22,193 nt of DNA from JBEIGE01 sp040382055 (GTDB taxonomy: Bacteria; Pseudomonadota; Gammaproteobacteria; Burkholderiales; Burkholderiaceae_C), in assembly GCA_040382055.1 (NCBI GenBank), contig JBEIGE010000036.1, forward strand, positions 1 through 22,193, in the 5' to 3' direction. Below the pieces are notes generated by a model. The model saw only the letters and a list, made by a program, of their open reading frames with translations, ran no database searches and had not been told where the DNA came from. Position numbers and translations under genes: made by a program. Shown here piece after piece: positions 7,461 to 14,770 of the stretch. How positions within the stretch are numbered: the stretch's first letter is position 1; every line of letters begins with the position of its first letter.

Positions 7461-8512
7461 GAGAACCTTTCTTCTTGGTGTATGCCCAATGCCTGATGTA
7501 CCGGGCGGTCTGAAAAACTAAACAACACACAACCCGTGGCGGACGATAGCGCTACAGATTGCCATGAAGGCACCACAAAATGGTCCCGTGCCTCAAACGC
7601 AAATCGTACTTGACCCGAAGGATAATCGATTATTGCCGTGCCCGACCCTTCAACCACGCTGTAGACCGCACCATCGGTCTGACGCCAGCTTTTTCCGCAA
7701 AAACCTGCCGGCAGTCGCTGCATGAAAGTGGCCAGGGTGGGCATTGGGGAGCGGCCGTTCAGTGGGTTGATGTAGCGCAGCTTGAAGCCATCCCAGGCGT
7801 CTGGGGGCGTACTGCGCTCCAGTGCAAGCAAGGCCTCAAGGCTGCGCGCATAGGGGTAGCTGAAGATCGGGGAGGTTTGACCAAAAGGCGCATCCCCCCG
7901 TACCGGAGCCATGTTGTGGCCGTAGCGGGCAAAACTGCTTCCTTCTGTGCGGTCAACTGCCTGCGATGGTTCTGTGTTGTTCTGGGCAAACCCGGCATCA
8001 AAGAAGCGGATCATTGGAATGTCCAGTCCATCCAGCCAGACCACTGGTTCATTGACCTCGTTACCGTGGTCATGCCAGGCCTGGCTTGGTGTAATGATGA
8101 AATCGCCCGGATGCATGGTCGTTCGTTCCCCGTCAACGGTGGTGTAGGCACCTGAGCCTTCCACAATAAAGCGCAATGCACTTTGCGTGTGGCGGTGGCT
8201 GGGTGCCACTTCACCGGGCAGGATCAGTTGCAGACCGGCATACAGAGATTGGGTGATGGCGGACTGCCCGCGTAAGGCCGGGTTTTCAAGAATCAGGACA
8301 CGACGGACTGCCTCTTTGGCCGTGATGACTTCGCCCGAGCGCTTTAAAAGCGGCTTTATTTGCTCATATTTCCATAGCGCTGGAATGCAGGGGGATAAGG
8401 GCTCAGGCGGTACCAGACTGTGAAGAACCTCCCACAGTGGGGTCAGGTTCAACGGTGCCATGTCCTCATACAACTGCTGGCGTTTCTGGCCTAGAGTGCC
8501 GGGTTCGTTCAT
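7457..8512 (-). CDS. gtdA: Gentisate 1,2-dioxygenase
   Basis: A 351-residue bicupin enzyme that opens the ring of gentisate (2,5-dihydroxybenzoate) with O2 to give maleylpyruvate, using one Fe(II). The N-terminal cupin, about residues 90-165, has the iron ligands in PSHRHTQSALRF (H106 and H108) and WHDHG (H147). The second cupin, about residues 265-345, is the usual degenerate domain. PCIPALWKYEQIKPLL and the following block ITAKEAVRRVLILENPALRG are hallmarks of bacterial gentisate dioxygenases, and the length is normal. Its start overlaps the stop of the upstream monooxygenase-like gene by one base (TGATG), so the genes form one translationally coupled operon. A close alternative, 1-hydroxy-2-naphthoate dioxygenase, is less likely given nagK and nagL nearby. 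Confidence 0.93.
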   Translation of the reverse strand: MNEPGTLGQKRQQLYEDMAPLNLTPLWEVLHSLVPPEPLSPCIPALWKYEQIKPLLKRSGEVITAKEAVRRVLILENPALRGQSAITQSLYAGLQLILPGEVAPSHRHTQSALRFIVEGSGAYTTVDGERTTMHPGDFIITPSQAWHDHGNEVNEPVVWLDGLDIPMIRFFDAGFAQNNTEPSQAVDRTEGSSFARYGHNMAPVRGDAPFGQTSPIFSYPYARSLEALLALERSTPPDAWDGFKLRYINPLNGRSPMPTLATFMQRLPAGFCGKSWRQTDGAVYSVVEGSGTAIIDYPSGQVRFAFEARDHFVVPSWQSVALSSATGCVLFSFSDRPVHQALGIHQEERFS

Positions 8513-8814
8513 CAGCTTGACTTGGTCAGCAGTTCAAAATGCTCCACGGTTGGAGGCGCTGCAAAAAATGGCCCCACTATGGCGCGCCATTCTGCAAATG
8601 CCGGTGACTGGCGAAAGTGGACGGTGTGGTCTTCCAGCGTCTCCCAAAAAATGGACAGAACATAGCGGTCCGGGTTTTCAATGCCCTTGTTCACTTTGAA
8701 GCCCTTAAAGCCCTTGGCTTTAGAGATCACGGTGTTGAGCCCGTGCGCAATGGCTGCTTCAAAAGCCAGATTATTTTGGGGCTGGATACGGATATCGGCA
8801 ATTTCAAGGATCAT
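8512..8814 (-). CDS. ABM-like (antibiotic biosynthesis monooxygenase) small protein
   Basis: A 100-residue protein with the ferredoxin-like alpha+beta fold of the ABM/Dabb group. Visible features are an N-terminal strand (MILEIADIRI), a helix, GFKGFKVNKGIENPDRYVLSIFWETLEDHTVHFRQSP split over two strands and a helix, and AEWRAIVGPFFAAPP. These proteins are usually dimers that oxidise quinol-like compounds without a metal or that act as stress-related or heme-binding proteins. No catalytic residue can be named here. As first gene of the gentisate operon it could detoxify or recycle a quinone formed from gentisate, but this is inference. It is one-base coupled to the dioxygenase. Confidence 0.75.
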   Translation of the reverse strand: MILEIADIRIQPQNNLAFEAAIAHGLNTVISKAKGFKGFKVNKGIENPDRYVLSIFWETLEDHTVHFRQSPAFAEWRAIVGPFFAAPPTVEHFELLTKSS

Positions 8815-8844
8815 GGTGATAGTGTGGTGTTTACCTTGAGTTTC

Positions 8845-8863
8845 TCAGATTTTTCCAATCTGA
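8845..8863. promoter_or_regulatory. Inverted repeat between divergent gentisate genes
   Basis: TCAGATT at 8845-8851 and AATCTGA at 8857-8863 form a perfect 7-bp inverted repeat with a 5-base spacer, in the 142-base region between the ABM-like gene (-) and nagL (+). It lies 31 bases before the start codon of the operon. It may be an operator for a regulator outside the window, or a hairpin in the operon leader. Confidence 0.45.
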
Positions 8864-8898
8864 AAAGGCGAGAGACAGTCTGACTTGAAGCTTCTGTA

Positions 8899-8926
8899 TT
8901 GAAGATGTCGTACTTGTTACTATCTT
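8899..8926 (+). promoter_or_regulatory. Candidate sigma-70 promoter of nagL-pgeF
   Basis: TTGAAG at 8899-8904 and TATCTT at 8921-8926 are separated by 16 bases and lie 30 bases before the nagL ATG. Both hexamers match the consensus only partly, so this is a weak prediction. Confidence 0.35.
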
Positions 8927-8956
8927 TGTTCCCATCATCTGATTGCTTATGAGCCC

Positions 8957-9625
8957 ATGAAGCTTCACAACTACTATAGATCTTCCGCCTCGTTTAGGGT
9001 TCGCATCGCGTTAGCCATCAAAGGCCTCCCTTACCAATATTTGTCGGTCCATCTGGCCAAAGGCGACCATCAATTACCGGCTTTTACCAGTATTTCAGCC
9101 GAGGGTCTGGTGCCGCTTCTGGAGGTCAACGGTGAGCGGTTGTCGCAATCGATGGCCATCATTGAGTACCTGGATGAAACCTATCCGCAGCCCGCGCTGC
9201 TGCCATCCGATCCTTTGGGCCGCGCAAAAGTCAGGGCACTGGCCCAGGCCATTAGTTGCGATATTCACCCCATCAACAACCTGCGCGTCCTGAAGTACCT
9301 CACCCGGCAGCTGAAGGTGGAGGAAGAAGCCAAAAACACGTGGTACCGGCACTGGGTACGCGATGGGCTTGAAAATTTTGAACGTCTTTTACAAACCCTG
9401 GCTCAGGACCGACTGCGCCTGGGCTTGCCGGTCTCGGTCTACTGCTGCGGCGATACGCCCACCTTGGCGGACTGCTGTTTGGTCCCACAGATATTCAATG
9501 GCCAGCGTTTTGCAGTGAATTTTGACGGTTTGCCCCTCACCATGGCCGCATTTGACGCTTGCATGAAGCTCGACAGTTTCAAACAGGCACAGCCATCAAG
9601 TTGCCCTGACAACGAAGACAAGTAA
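8957..9625 (+). CDS. nagL: Maleylpyruvate isomerase, zeta-class glutathione transferase
   Basis: A 222-residue cytoplasmic enzyme of the zeta GST family (the maleylacetoacetate isomerase, maiA, group). The thioredoxin-like domain, about residues 1-82, holds the zeta signature SSASFRVRIALAIKGL, where Ser10/Ser11 activate glutathione, and SQSMAIIEYLDE for glutathione binding. Residues 90-210 are the helical C-terminal domain with the zeta-type DIHPINNLRVLKYL. Zeta enzymes usually read SSCS in the signature; here the Cys is Ala. Next to gentisate dioxygenase, its role is glutathione-dependent isomerisation of maleylpyruvate to fumarylpyruvate. It is divergent from the rest of the pathway and is followed after 7 bases by pgeF. 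An ATG 8 bases upstream is closed by a stop after three codons. Confidence 0.88.
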   Translation: MKLHNYYRSSASFRVRIALAIKGLPYQYLSVHLAKGDHQLPAFTSISAEGLVPLLEVNGERLSQSMAIIEYLDETYPQPALLPSDPLGRAKVRALAQAISCDIHPINNLRVLKYLTRQLKVEEEAKNTWYRHWVRDGLENFERLLQTLAQDRLRLGLPVSVYCCGDTPTLADCCLVPQIFNGQRFAVNFDGLPLTMAAFDACMKLDSFKQAQPSSCPDNEDK

Positions 9626-9632
9626 GCGCCTG

Positions 9633-10493
9633 ATGGTGATGGCAACCCGCCCGCCTTTGCAGCCAACCATGCACCCGGATTGGATCGTCCCTGACTGGCC
9701 AGCGCCCAAGAATGTGCAAGCGGTGTTCACGACGCGAGTGGGCGGACAGTCGCGGGGGGTCTATAGCGCCATGAATCTGGGCGATCATGTTCAGGATAAG
9801 TCTTCGGATGTGTTGGCAAATCGCGCAACCCTGGAGCAGGCCTTGGCTGTCAGGCCGGTTTTTTTGTCTCAGGTTCATGGGGTTCGTGCGCTTGCGCTCT
9901 CAGAGCAAACGCCCAACGGGGTTGTTGCTGACGCCAGTTACACCCGTCTGCCACAGCTGGCCTGCGCCATCATGGTGGCCGACTGTTTGCCGATTTTGCT
10001 GACCGACGATCAAGGCACTTTTGTGGCTAGCGCACACGCTGGCTGGCGGGGCTTGTCAGGACATACAGTGGCAAGTCATACGCCTGCAACTGACGCTGCA
10101 GAGCTCCGGGCTTGCGAGGGCGTTCTGGAGGCGCTATTGGGATCAAATCGCCCGTTAACCCAATTGGATCATGGGTTTAATGCTTCAAAAGTTATAGCTT
10201 GGCTGGGGCCTTGTATTGGGCCGGAGGCTTTTGAGGTTGGACCTGAAGTGAAGGCTGCCTTTGAAATGCACGATCCTGAAGCAGCGTCGTGTTTCAAAAC
10301 CGGCCATTCAGGCAAGTATCTGGCTGATCTTGCGGGTCTGGCGCGTCAGCGCCTGAATGCTTTGGGCATTCGCAGGGTGTTTGGTAATGACAGCACCCGG
10401 CCCTGGTGCACGGTGAATAACCCCTCACGGTTCTTTTCTTACCGACGTGATGGCTTGACCGGGCGCATGGCCGCTTGCATCTGGCGGTGTTGA
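9633..10493 (+). CDS. pgeF: Peptidoglycan editing factor PgeF (YfiH/laccase-domain)
   Basis: A 286-residue cytoplasmic protein of the DUF152/YfiH family, described as a metal-dependent enzyme and peptidoglycan editing factor. The metal triad is H82 (QVHG), C118 (VADCLPI) and H135 (HAGWRG), and WLGPCIGPEAFEVG and the C-terminal SYRRDG.TGRMA are diagnostic. Between GWRGL and WLGPCIGP it has about 25 residues more than the E. coli protein as I remember it. Part of that is encoded by a 66-bp palindromic repeat at 10133-10198. An alternative start at 9669 (MHPDWIVP) fits the E. coli N-terminus better; no ribosome site decides. It probably shares a transcript with nagL, and its 3' end overlaps the convergent membrane-protein gene by 69 bases. 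Confidence 0.9.
   Translation: MVMATRPPLQPTMHPDWIVPDWPAPKNVQAVFTTRVGGQSRGVYSAMNLGDHVQDKSSDVLANRATLEQALAVRPVFLSQVHGVRALALSEQTPNGVVADASYTRLPQLACAIMVADCLPILLTDDQGTFVASAHAGWRGLSGHTVASHTPATDAAELRACEGVLEALLGSNRPLTQLDHGFNASKVIAWLGPCIGPEAFEVGPEVKAAFEMHDPEAASCFKTGHSGKYLADLAGLARQRLNALGIRRVFGNDSTRPWCTVNNPSRFFSYRRDGLTGRMAACIWRC
10133..10198. repeat. 66-bp nested palindromic repeat inside pgeF
   Basis: The outer arms GCTAT (10133-10137) and ATAGC (10194-10198) enclose an inner hairpin, TTAACCCA (10155-10162) and TGGGTTTAA (10172-10180) with a 9-base loop. The element is 66 bases, so it adds 22 codons without breaking the frame. It resembles small palindromic repeats I remember as abundant in Comamonadaceae genomes; this family link is from memory and not checked. 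Confidence 0.55.
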
Positions 10494-10745
10494 GTCCTCG
10501 CTCTTGAGCGGCTCAGTGCCCGCTGCGGTTTGGTGCCTGGCCGCCTCACGCTCGGCAGCTTCCTTCGCCTTGATGGATCGCTTGCGCATGGGTGCACCCA
10601 TCAGGTAACTGACCAGGGCCATCGGCAGCAGTCCGTAAAAAACAAAAGTCACGATGGCACCTAAAACTGTGCCGTTGGTGTTGGTGGCTTCGGCTACAGC
10701 CATCATCAGGGCAACGTAAATCCAGGCAATTGGAATCAGGTACAT
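10425..10745 (-). CDS. Small conserved membrane protein, unknown function
   Basis: A 106-residue protein with two hydrophobic segments (about residues 2-18 and 27-48), then a charged KRSIKAKEAAEREAARH helix and a disordered tail rich in P, S, T and E. This looks like a small inner-membrane protein with a cytoplasmic tail of the kind conserved in Burkholderiales; I do not recognise a function. The last 23 codons overlap pgeF tail-to-tail, and that tail is the least structured part of the protein, so the overlap may have arisen by 3' extension. It is divergent from phaC across 117 bases, but nothing in its sequence ties it to polyhydroxybutyrate. Confidence 0.7.
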   Translation of the reverse strand: MYLIPIAWIYVALMMAVAEATNTNGTVLGAIVTFVFYGLLPMALVSYLMGAPMRKRSIKAKEAAEREAARHQTAAGTEPLKSEDSTPPDASGHAPGQAITSVRKEP

Positions 10746-10862
10746 GGGGGCTCGAACGGCTGCTTTGCGCGGTCTATAGGGTAAATACGATGGGTATAAA
10801 GCGCATCTGGCGTTAGGCTAAAGTCATCAGATAATAAGTACTTTGAGCTTAGAGGATGCGGT

Positions 10863-12596
10863 GTGAATCAGGAATACCCCCAGTTTTGGTCTCAATCGGC
10901 AGACCAGTTGACCGAGCAATTTCAAAAAACCATGCTTGAGGGCTGGGCCAAGGCATTTGAGGCTTTTCAAGGGATTGATCCTGTCAAAGTTGGCCTCTCT
11001 GCGCCCGCTTTGCAGACCACCAAAGTCACCTTGGCCCCTGAAAAGTTGCAGGTCTTGCAAAAGCAATACCTGGAAGAAGCCATGAGTCTATGGCAGCAGG
11101 GCCTCAAATCAGACGTGCCTCTTGCCAACGATCGCCGGTTTGCTGGTCAGGCCTGGACGACAAATCCAGTGGCAGCCTTTAATGCAGCCAACTACCTGCT
11201 CAACGCCCGCACCTTGATGCAAATGGCGGATGCGGTGGAGGCCGATGAAAAAACCCGGTCCCGAATCCGCTTTGCGGTGGAGCAATGGGCTGCTGCCTTG
11301 GCTCCCAGTAATTTTCTGGCGCTGAATGCAGAAGCGCAGCAGAAAGCCATTGAAACCAAGGGCGAGAGCATTGCCAAGGGAATCCAGAACCTGCTCAGTG
11401 ATATTCAAAACGGCCATGTGTCCATGACCGATGAAAAACAGTTTGAGGTGGGTCGTAATGTGGCCACCACTGAAGGTGCTGTGGTCTTTGAGAATGAACT
11501 TTTTCAGTTGCTGGAGTACAAGCCTCTGACCCCCCAGGTCTATGAACGGCCCCTGCTGATGGTGCCGCCCTGCATCAACAAGTTTTACATCCTGGATCTG
11601 CAGCCCGAAAACTCACTCATCCGCTATGCCGTTTCACAGGGACACCGTGTGTTTGTGGTGAGTTGGCGTAACCCTGACCTGTCCCTGGCCCAGAAGACTT
11701 GGGATGACTACATTGAAGAGGCCGCCATTCAGGCCATTCGTGTGACGCAGGAAATTGCCGGCGGAAAGACGATTAATGCGCTGGGCTTCTGTGTGGGCGG
11801 GACTATTTTGAGCACCGCCCTCGCAGTACTTGCCCAGCGGGGCGAAAAGCCAGTGGCCAGCACCACCTTGCTGACGACCCTGCTGGATTTCACTGATACC
11901 GGCATCCTTGATGTGTTCATTGACGAGTCTTTTGTCAAGTACCGCGAGGTCGAAATGGGTCATGGCGGCCTCATGAAGGGGCAGGACCTGGCTTCGACCT
12001 TCAGCTTTTTGCGCCCCAACGACCTGGTCTGGAACTACGTGGTGGGCAATTACCTCAAGGGTGAAACGCCACCGCCTTTTGACCTCTTGTACTGGAACAG
12101 CGACTCAACCAACCTGCCGGGACCGTTTTACGCCTGGTATCTGCGCAACACCTATCTGGAAAACAAGCTGGTACGTCAGGGTGAGACCCATGTTTGCGGA
12201 GAGCCTGTGGATCTCGGGCAACTCGACATGCCCTTCTATATTTACGGCTCACGCGAGGACCACATCGTCCCGATTGGCGGCGCATACGCTTCTACCCAAG
12301 TTCTGCCTGGCAAGAAACGTTTTGTCATGGGCGCGTCTGGTCATATTGCCGGTGTCATCAACCCGCCTGAAAAGAAAAAACGCAGCCACTGGTTGCGAGC
12401 GGATGGGAAATTGCCCCAAACCACCCACCAATGGCTATCAGGTGCCCAGGAAATTCCGGGAAGCTGGTGGACCGACTGGTCGAACTGGTTGTCTGCCCAG
12501 GCTGGTAGAAAAATTGCCGCACCCAGGAACTATGGCAAGGGAAAGTACAAAGTGATCGAGCCTGCGCCCGGTCGCTACGTCAAGCAAAAAGCCTGA
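10863..12596 (+). CDS. phaC: Class I poly(3-hydroxyalkanoate) synthase
   Basis: A 577-residue enzyme that polymerises 3-hydroxybutyryl-CoA into polyhydroxybutyrate on the granule surface. The alpha/beta-hydrolase catalytic domain, about residues 190-560, carries the lipase-like box GFCVGG with nucleophile C310, D466 (SREDHIVP) and H494 (GASGHIAG). These match the Cys-Asp-His triad of the Cupriavidus necator enzyme. The N-terminal 180 residues form the usual helical domain of class I synthases. Length is normal, so no PhaE or PhaR partner is needed. The start is GTG, supported by AGAGGA at 10851-10856 with a 6-base spacer. phaA and phaB follow on the same strand, giving the classic phaCAB order. 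Confidence 0.95.
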   Translation: MNQEYPQFWSQSADQLTEQFQKTMLEGWAKAFEAFQGIDPVKVGLSAPALQTTKVTLAPEKLQVLQKQYLEEAMSLWQQGLKSDVPLANDRRFAGQAWTTNPVAAFNAANYLLNARTLMQMADAVEADEKTRSRIRFAVEQWAAALAPSNFLALNAEAQQKAIETKGESIAKGIQNLLSDIQNGHVSMTDEKQFEVGRNVATTEGAVVFENELFQLLEYKPLTPQVYERPLLMVPPCINKFYILDLQPENSLIRYAVSQGHRVFVVSWRNPDLSLAQKTWDDYIEEAAIQAIRVTQEIAGGKTINALGFCVGGTILSTALAVLAQRGEKPVASTTLLTTLLDFTDTGILDVFIDESFVKYREVEMGHGGLMKGQDLASTFSFLRPNDLVWNYVVGNYLKGETPPPFDLLYWNSDSTNLPGPFYAWYLRNTYLENKLVRQGETHVCGEPVDLGQLDMPFYIYGSREDHIVPIGGAYASTQVLPGKKRFVMGASGHIAGVINPPEKKKRSHWLRADGKLPQTTHQWLSGAQEIPGSWWTDWSNWLSAQAGRKIAAPRNYGKGKYKVIEPAPGRYVKQKA

Positions 12597-12609
12597 CGCT
12601 CAAGTCAGC

Positions 12610-12638
12610 TGAAATGCAGTTTCATTTTCAAATTTTTT
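12610..12638 (+). other. Weak hairpin with T-run between phaC and phaA
   Basis: TGAAATG and CATTTTCA pair with one bulge around a 6-base loop and are followed by seven T after two A. It is AT-rich and weak. It may act as a partial terminator that lowers phaA expression relative to phaC, or do nothing. Confidence 0.3.
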
Positions 12639-12654
12639 TAATAGGAAAACCAAG

Positions 12655-13833
12655 ATGGAAGACATCGTTATCGTATCCGCCGCTCGAACTGCTGTAGGCA
12701 AATTTGGTGGCACGCTGGCAAAGACGCCGGCCACAGAGTTGGGTGCTGCCGTGATCAAGGACATCTTGGCACGCAGCGGATTGGCGGCAGACCAGGTGGG
12801 CGAAGTCATCATGGGTCAAGTGTTGACGGCCGGTGTCGGCCAAAATCCTGCCCGTCAGTCGGTTATCAAGAGCGGATTGGCCAAGGAAACGCCTGCGCTG
12901 ACCATCAACGCCGTTTGTGGCTCCGGCCTCAAGGCTGTCATGCTGGCAGCGCAAGCCGTGGCTTACGGCGACAGCGAGATCGTCATTGCGGGCGGGCAGG
13001 AAAGTATGAGCGCATCACCGCATGTTCTGCAGGGTTCCCGCGATGGTCAACGCATGGGCGACTGGAAGATGGTGGACTCCATGATTGTTGACGGCCTCTG
13101 GGATGTCTATAACCAGTACCACATGGGGATTACGGCCGAAAACGTGGCCAAAAAATACGGCATCAGCCGTGATATGCAGGATGCTTTTGCACTGGCCAGC
13201 CAGCAAAAGGCTGCGGCTGCCCAAGATGCCGGCAAGTTCAAGGACGAAATCGTTCCCTTTAGCATTGCCCAGAAAAAAGGTGATCCCATTGTGTTTGCCA
13301 GCGATGAATTTTTAAACCGGAAAACCAATGCCGAAGGTCTGGCAGGTCTGCGCCCGGCCTTTGACAAGGCCGGCGGGGTAACAGCCGGTAATGCTTCAGG
13401 CATCAACGACGGTGCAGCCGCCGTGATGGTCATGACTGCAAAAAAGGCAGCGTCTCTGGGTCTCAAACCGCTTGGGCGGATTGCCAGCTTTGCCTCAACC
13501 GGTCTGGACCCGGCTTTCATGGGCATGGGACCCGTGCCCGCGTCTACCAAGGCCCTGCAACGTGCAGGATGGAACGCGGCCGATTTGGACCTTTTAGAGA
13601 TTAACGAAGCGTTTGCAGCGCAGGCCTGCGCGGTGAACCAGGAAATGGGCTGGGACACCAGCAAGATCAACGTCAACGGCGGTGCCATCGCCATCGGCCA
13701 CCCAATCGGTGCGTCCGGGTGCCGTATTCTGGTGACCTTGCTGCATGAGATGCAACGTCGCGATGCCAAAAAAGGTATTGCCAGCCTGTGCATCGGTGGC
13801 GGCATGGGTGTGGCGCTGACCATTGAGCGTTAG
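12655..13833 (+). CDS. phaA: Acetyl-CoA acetyltransferase (beta-ketothiolase)
   Basis: A 392-residue thiolase that condenses two acetyl-CoA into acetoacetyl-CoA, the first step of polyhydroxybutyrate synthesis. The catalytic residues are C88 in NAVCGSG (acyl-enzyme), H349 in GHPIGASG and C379 in LCIGGG; these positions coincide with those of the well-studied biosynthetic thiolases. NEAFAAQ is also present. The ATG is preceded by TAGGAAAA. It lies 58 bases after phaC and 88 bases before phaB. Confidence 0.95.
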   Translation: MEDIVIVSAARTAVGKFGGTLAKTPATELGAAVIKDILARSGLAADQVGEVIMGQVLTAGVGQNPARQSVIKSGLAKETPALTINAVCGSGLKAVMLAAQAVAYGDSEIVIAGGQESMSASPHVLQGSRDGQRMGDWKMVDSMIVDGLWDVYNQYHMGITAENVAKKYGISRDMQDAFALASQQKAAAAQDAGKFKDEIVPFSIAQKKGDPIVFASDEFLNRKTNAEGLAGLRPAFDKAGGVTAGNASGINDGAAAVMVMTAKKAASLGLKPLGRIASFASTGLDPAFMGMGPVPASTKALQRAGWNAADLDLLEINEAFAAQACAVNQEMGWDTSKINVNGGAIAIGHPIGASGCRILVTLLHEMQRRDAKKGIASLCIGGGMGVALTIER

Positions 13834-13856
13834 AGGGTGGAAAAATTGCTGTTTTC

Positions 13857-13894
13857 CTTACGGATATTAGGTAAGCAGCTCTTTATTTTGTAGC
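13857..13894. repeat. Possible degenerate copy of the palindromic repeat, phaA-phaB spacer
   Basis: A small hairpin (CTTAC 13857-13861, 9-base loop, GTAAG 13871-13875) is followed by GCT, ten bases and TAGC at 13878-13894. The pgeF element has the same arrangement: a hairpin with a 9-base loop followed by GCT, ten bases and TAGC. Sequence identity outside these blocks is low, so the relation is tentative. Confidence 0.3.
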
Positions 13895-13921
13895 AATTAA
13901 AACCAAACTGGAGATTGAAAA

Positions 13922-14659
13922 ATGAGTCAAAAAGTAGCTTACGTCACGGGTGGTATGGGTGGTATCGGTACTGCCATTTGCCAACGCTTGCACAAAGAGG
14001 GTTTCAAGGTGATTGCAGGCTGTGGCCCGACCCGGGATCACGCCAAATGGCTGGCTGAGCAAGCGGCCTTGGGGTACACCTTTTATGCCTCGGTAGGCAA
14101 TGTGGGCAATTGGGATTCCACTGTAGATGCGTTTTCCAAAGCCAAGGCCGAGCACGGCAGCATCGATTTACTGGTGAACAATGCGGGTATCACCCGTGAT
14201 CGTATGTTCCTGAAAATGACCCGTGAAGACTGGGATTCAGTCATCGAAACCAATCTGAACAGCATGTTCAACGTGACCAAGCAAGTGGTCGCCGACATGG
14301 TTGAAAAGGGCTGGGGCCGGATCATCAATATCTCCTCTGTCAATGGAGAAAAAGGTCAGGCCGGCCAGACCAATTATTCAGCTGCCAAGGCGGGTATGCA
14401 CGGTTTCACCATGGCCTTGGCCCAGGAACTGGCCACGAAGGGGGTGACCGTCAATACCGTGAGCCCGGGCTACATCGGAACCGACATGGTCAATGCCATT
14501 CGTGAAGATGTGTTGTCGAAAATTGTGGCGACCATCCCGGTCAAGCGCCTGGGTAAACCCAGCGAAATTGCCTCCATCATTGCCTGGCTGGCCTCGGATG
14601 AAGGCGGCTATTCGACCGGTGCAGATTTCTCGGTCAACGGCGGTTTGCACATGGGTTAA
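13922..14659 (+). CDS. phaB: Acetoacetyl-CoA reductase
   Basis: A 245-residue short-chain dehydrogenase that reduces acetoacetyl-CoA to (R)-3-hydroxybutyryl-CoA with NADPH, supplying PhaC. The Rossmann glycine motif TGGMGGIG is at residues 9-16, NNAG at 86-89, and the catalytic set is S138 or S139, Y152 and K156 (NYSAAKAG). GYIGTDMV and the C-terminal SVNGGLHMG are typical of PhaB. The ribosome site is TGGAG about ten bases before the ATG. It closes the phaCAB cluster; a hairpin without a T-run follows. Confidence 0.95.
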   Translation: MSQKVAYVTGGMGGIGTAICQRLHKEGFKVIAGCGPTRDHAKWLAEQAALGYTFYASVGNVGNWDSTVDAFSKAKAEHGSIDLLVNNAGITRDRMFLKMTREDWDSVIETNLNSMFNVTKQVVADMVEKGWGRIINISSVNGEKGQAGQTNYSAAKAGMHGFTMALAQELATKGVTVNTVSPGYIGTDMVNAIREDVLSKIVATIPVKRLGKPSEIASIIAWLASDEGGYSTGADFSVNGGLHMG

Positions 14660-14666
14660 TGGTCTT

Positions 14667-14708
14667 GGCTGAGCCTTGCAAACAAGAGGTTCGGTTTGCG
14701 GGCCCAGC
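14667..14708. terminator. Possible bidirectional hairpin between phaB and frc
   Basis: GCAAAC (14678-14683) and GTTTGC (14694-14699) form a 6-bp stem, flanked by GGCT and AGCC further out. It sits between the convergent phaB and frc genes, where a terminator is expected, but no T-run follows on either strand. Confidence 0.3.
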
Positions 14709-14770
14709 CTGGTGACAATTGCTAGAAATAGCCCAGAAGCTGCCTCAAGGCTGTCCGACCGAGTGGCCGT

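Noticed and set aside
8341..8390. Possible third repeat copy (CATAGCGC) inside gentisate dioxygenase
   Set aside because: No paired arms, and the encoded residues match conserved dioxygenase sequence, so there is no insertion.
10746..10862. Promoter elements upstream of phaC (TATAAA near 10795, GATAAT near 10830)
   Set aside because: Neither box has a matching -35 hexamer at a normal distance, so no promoter could be supported.
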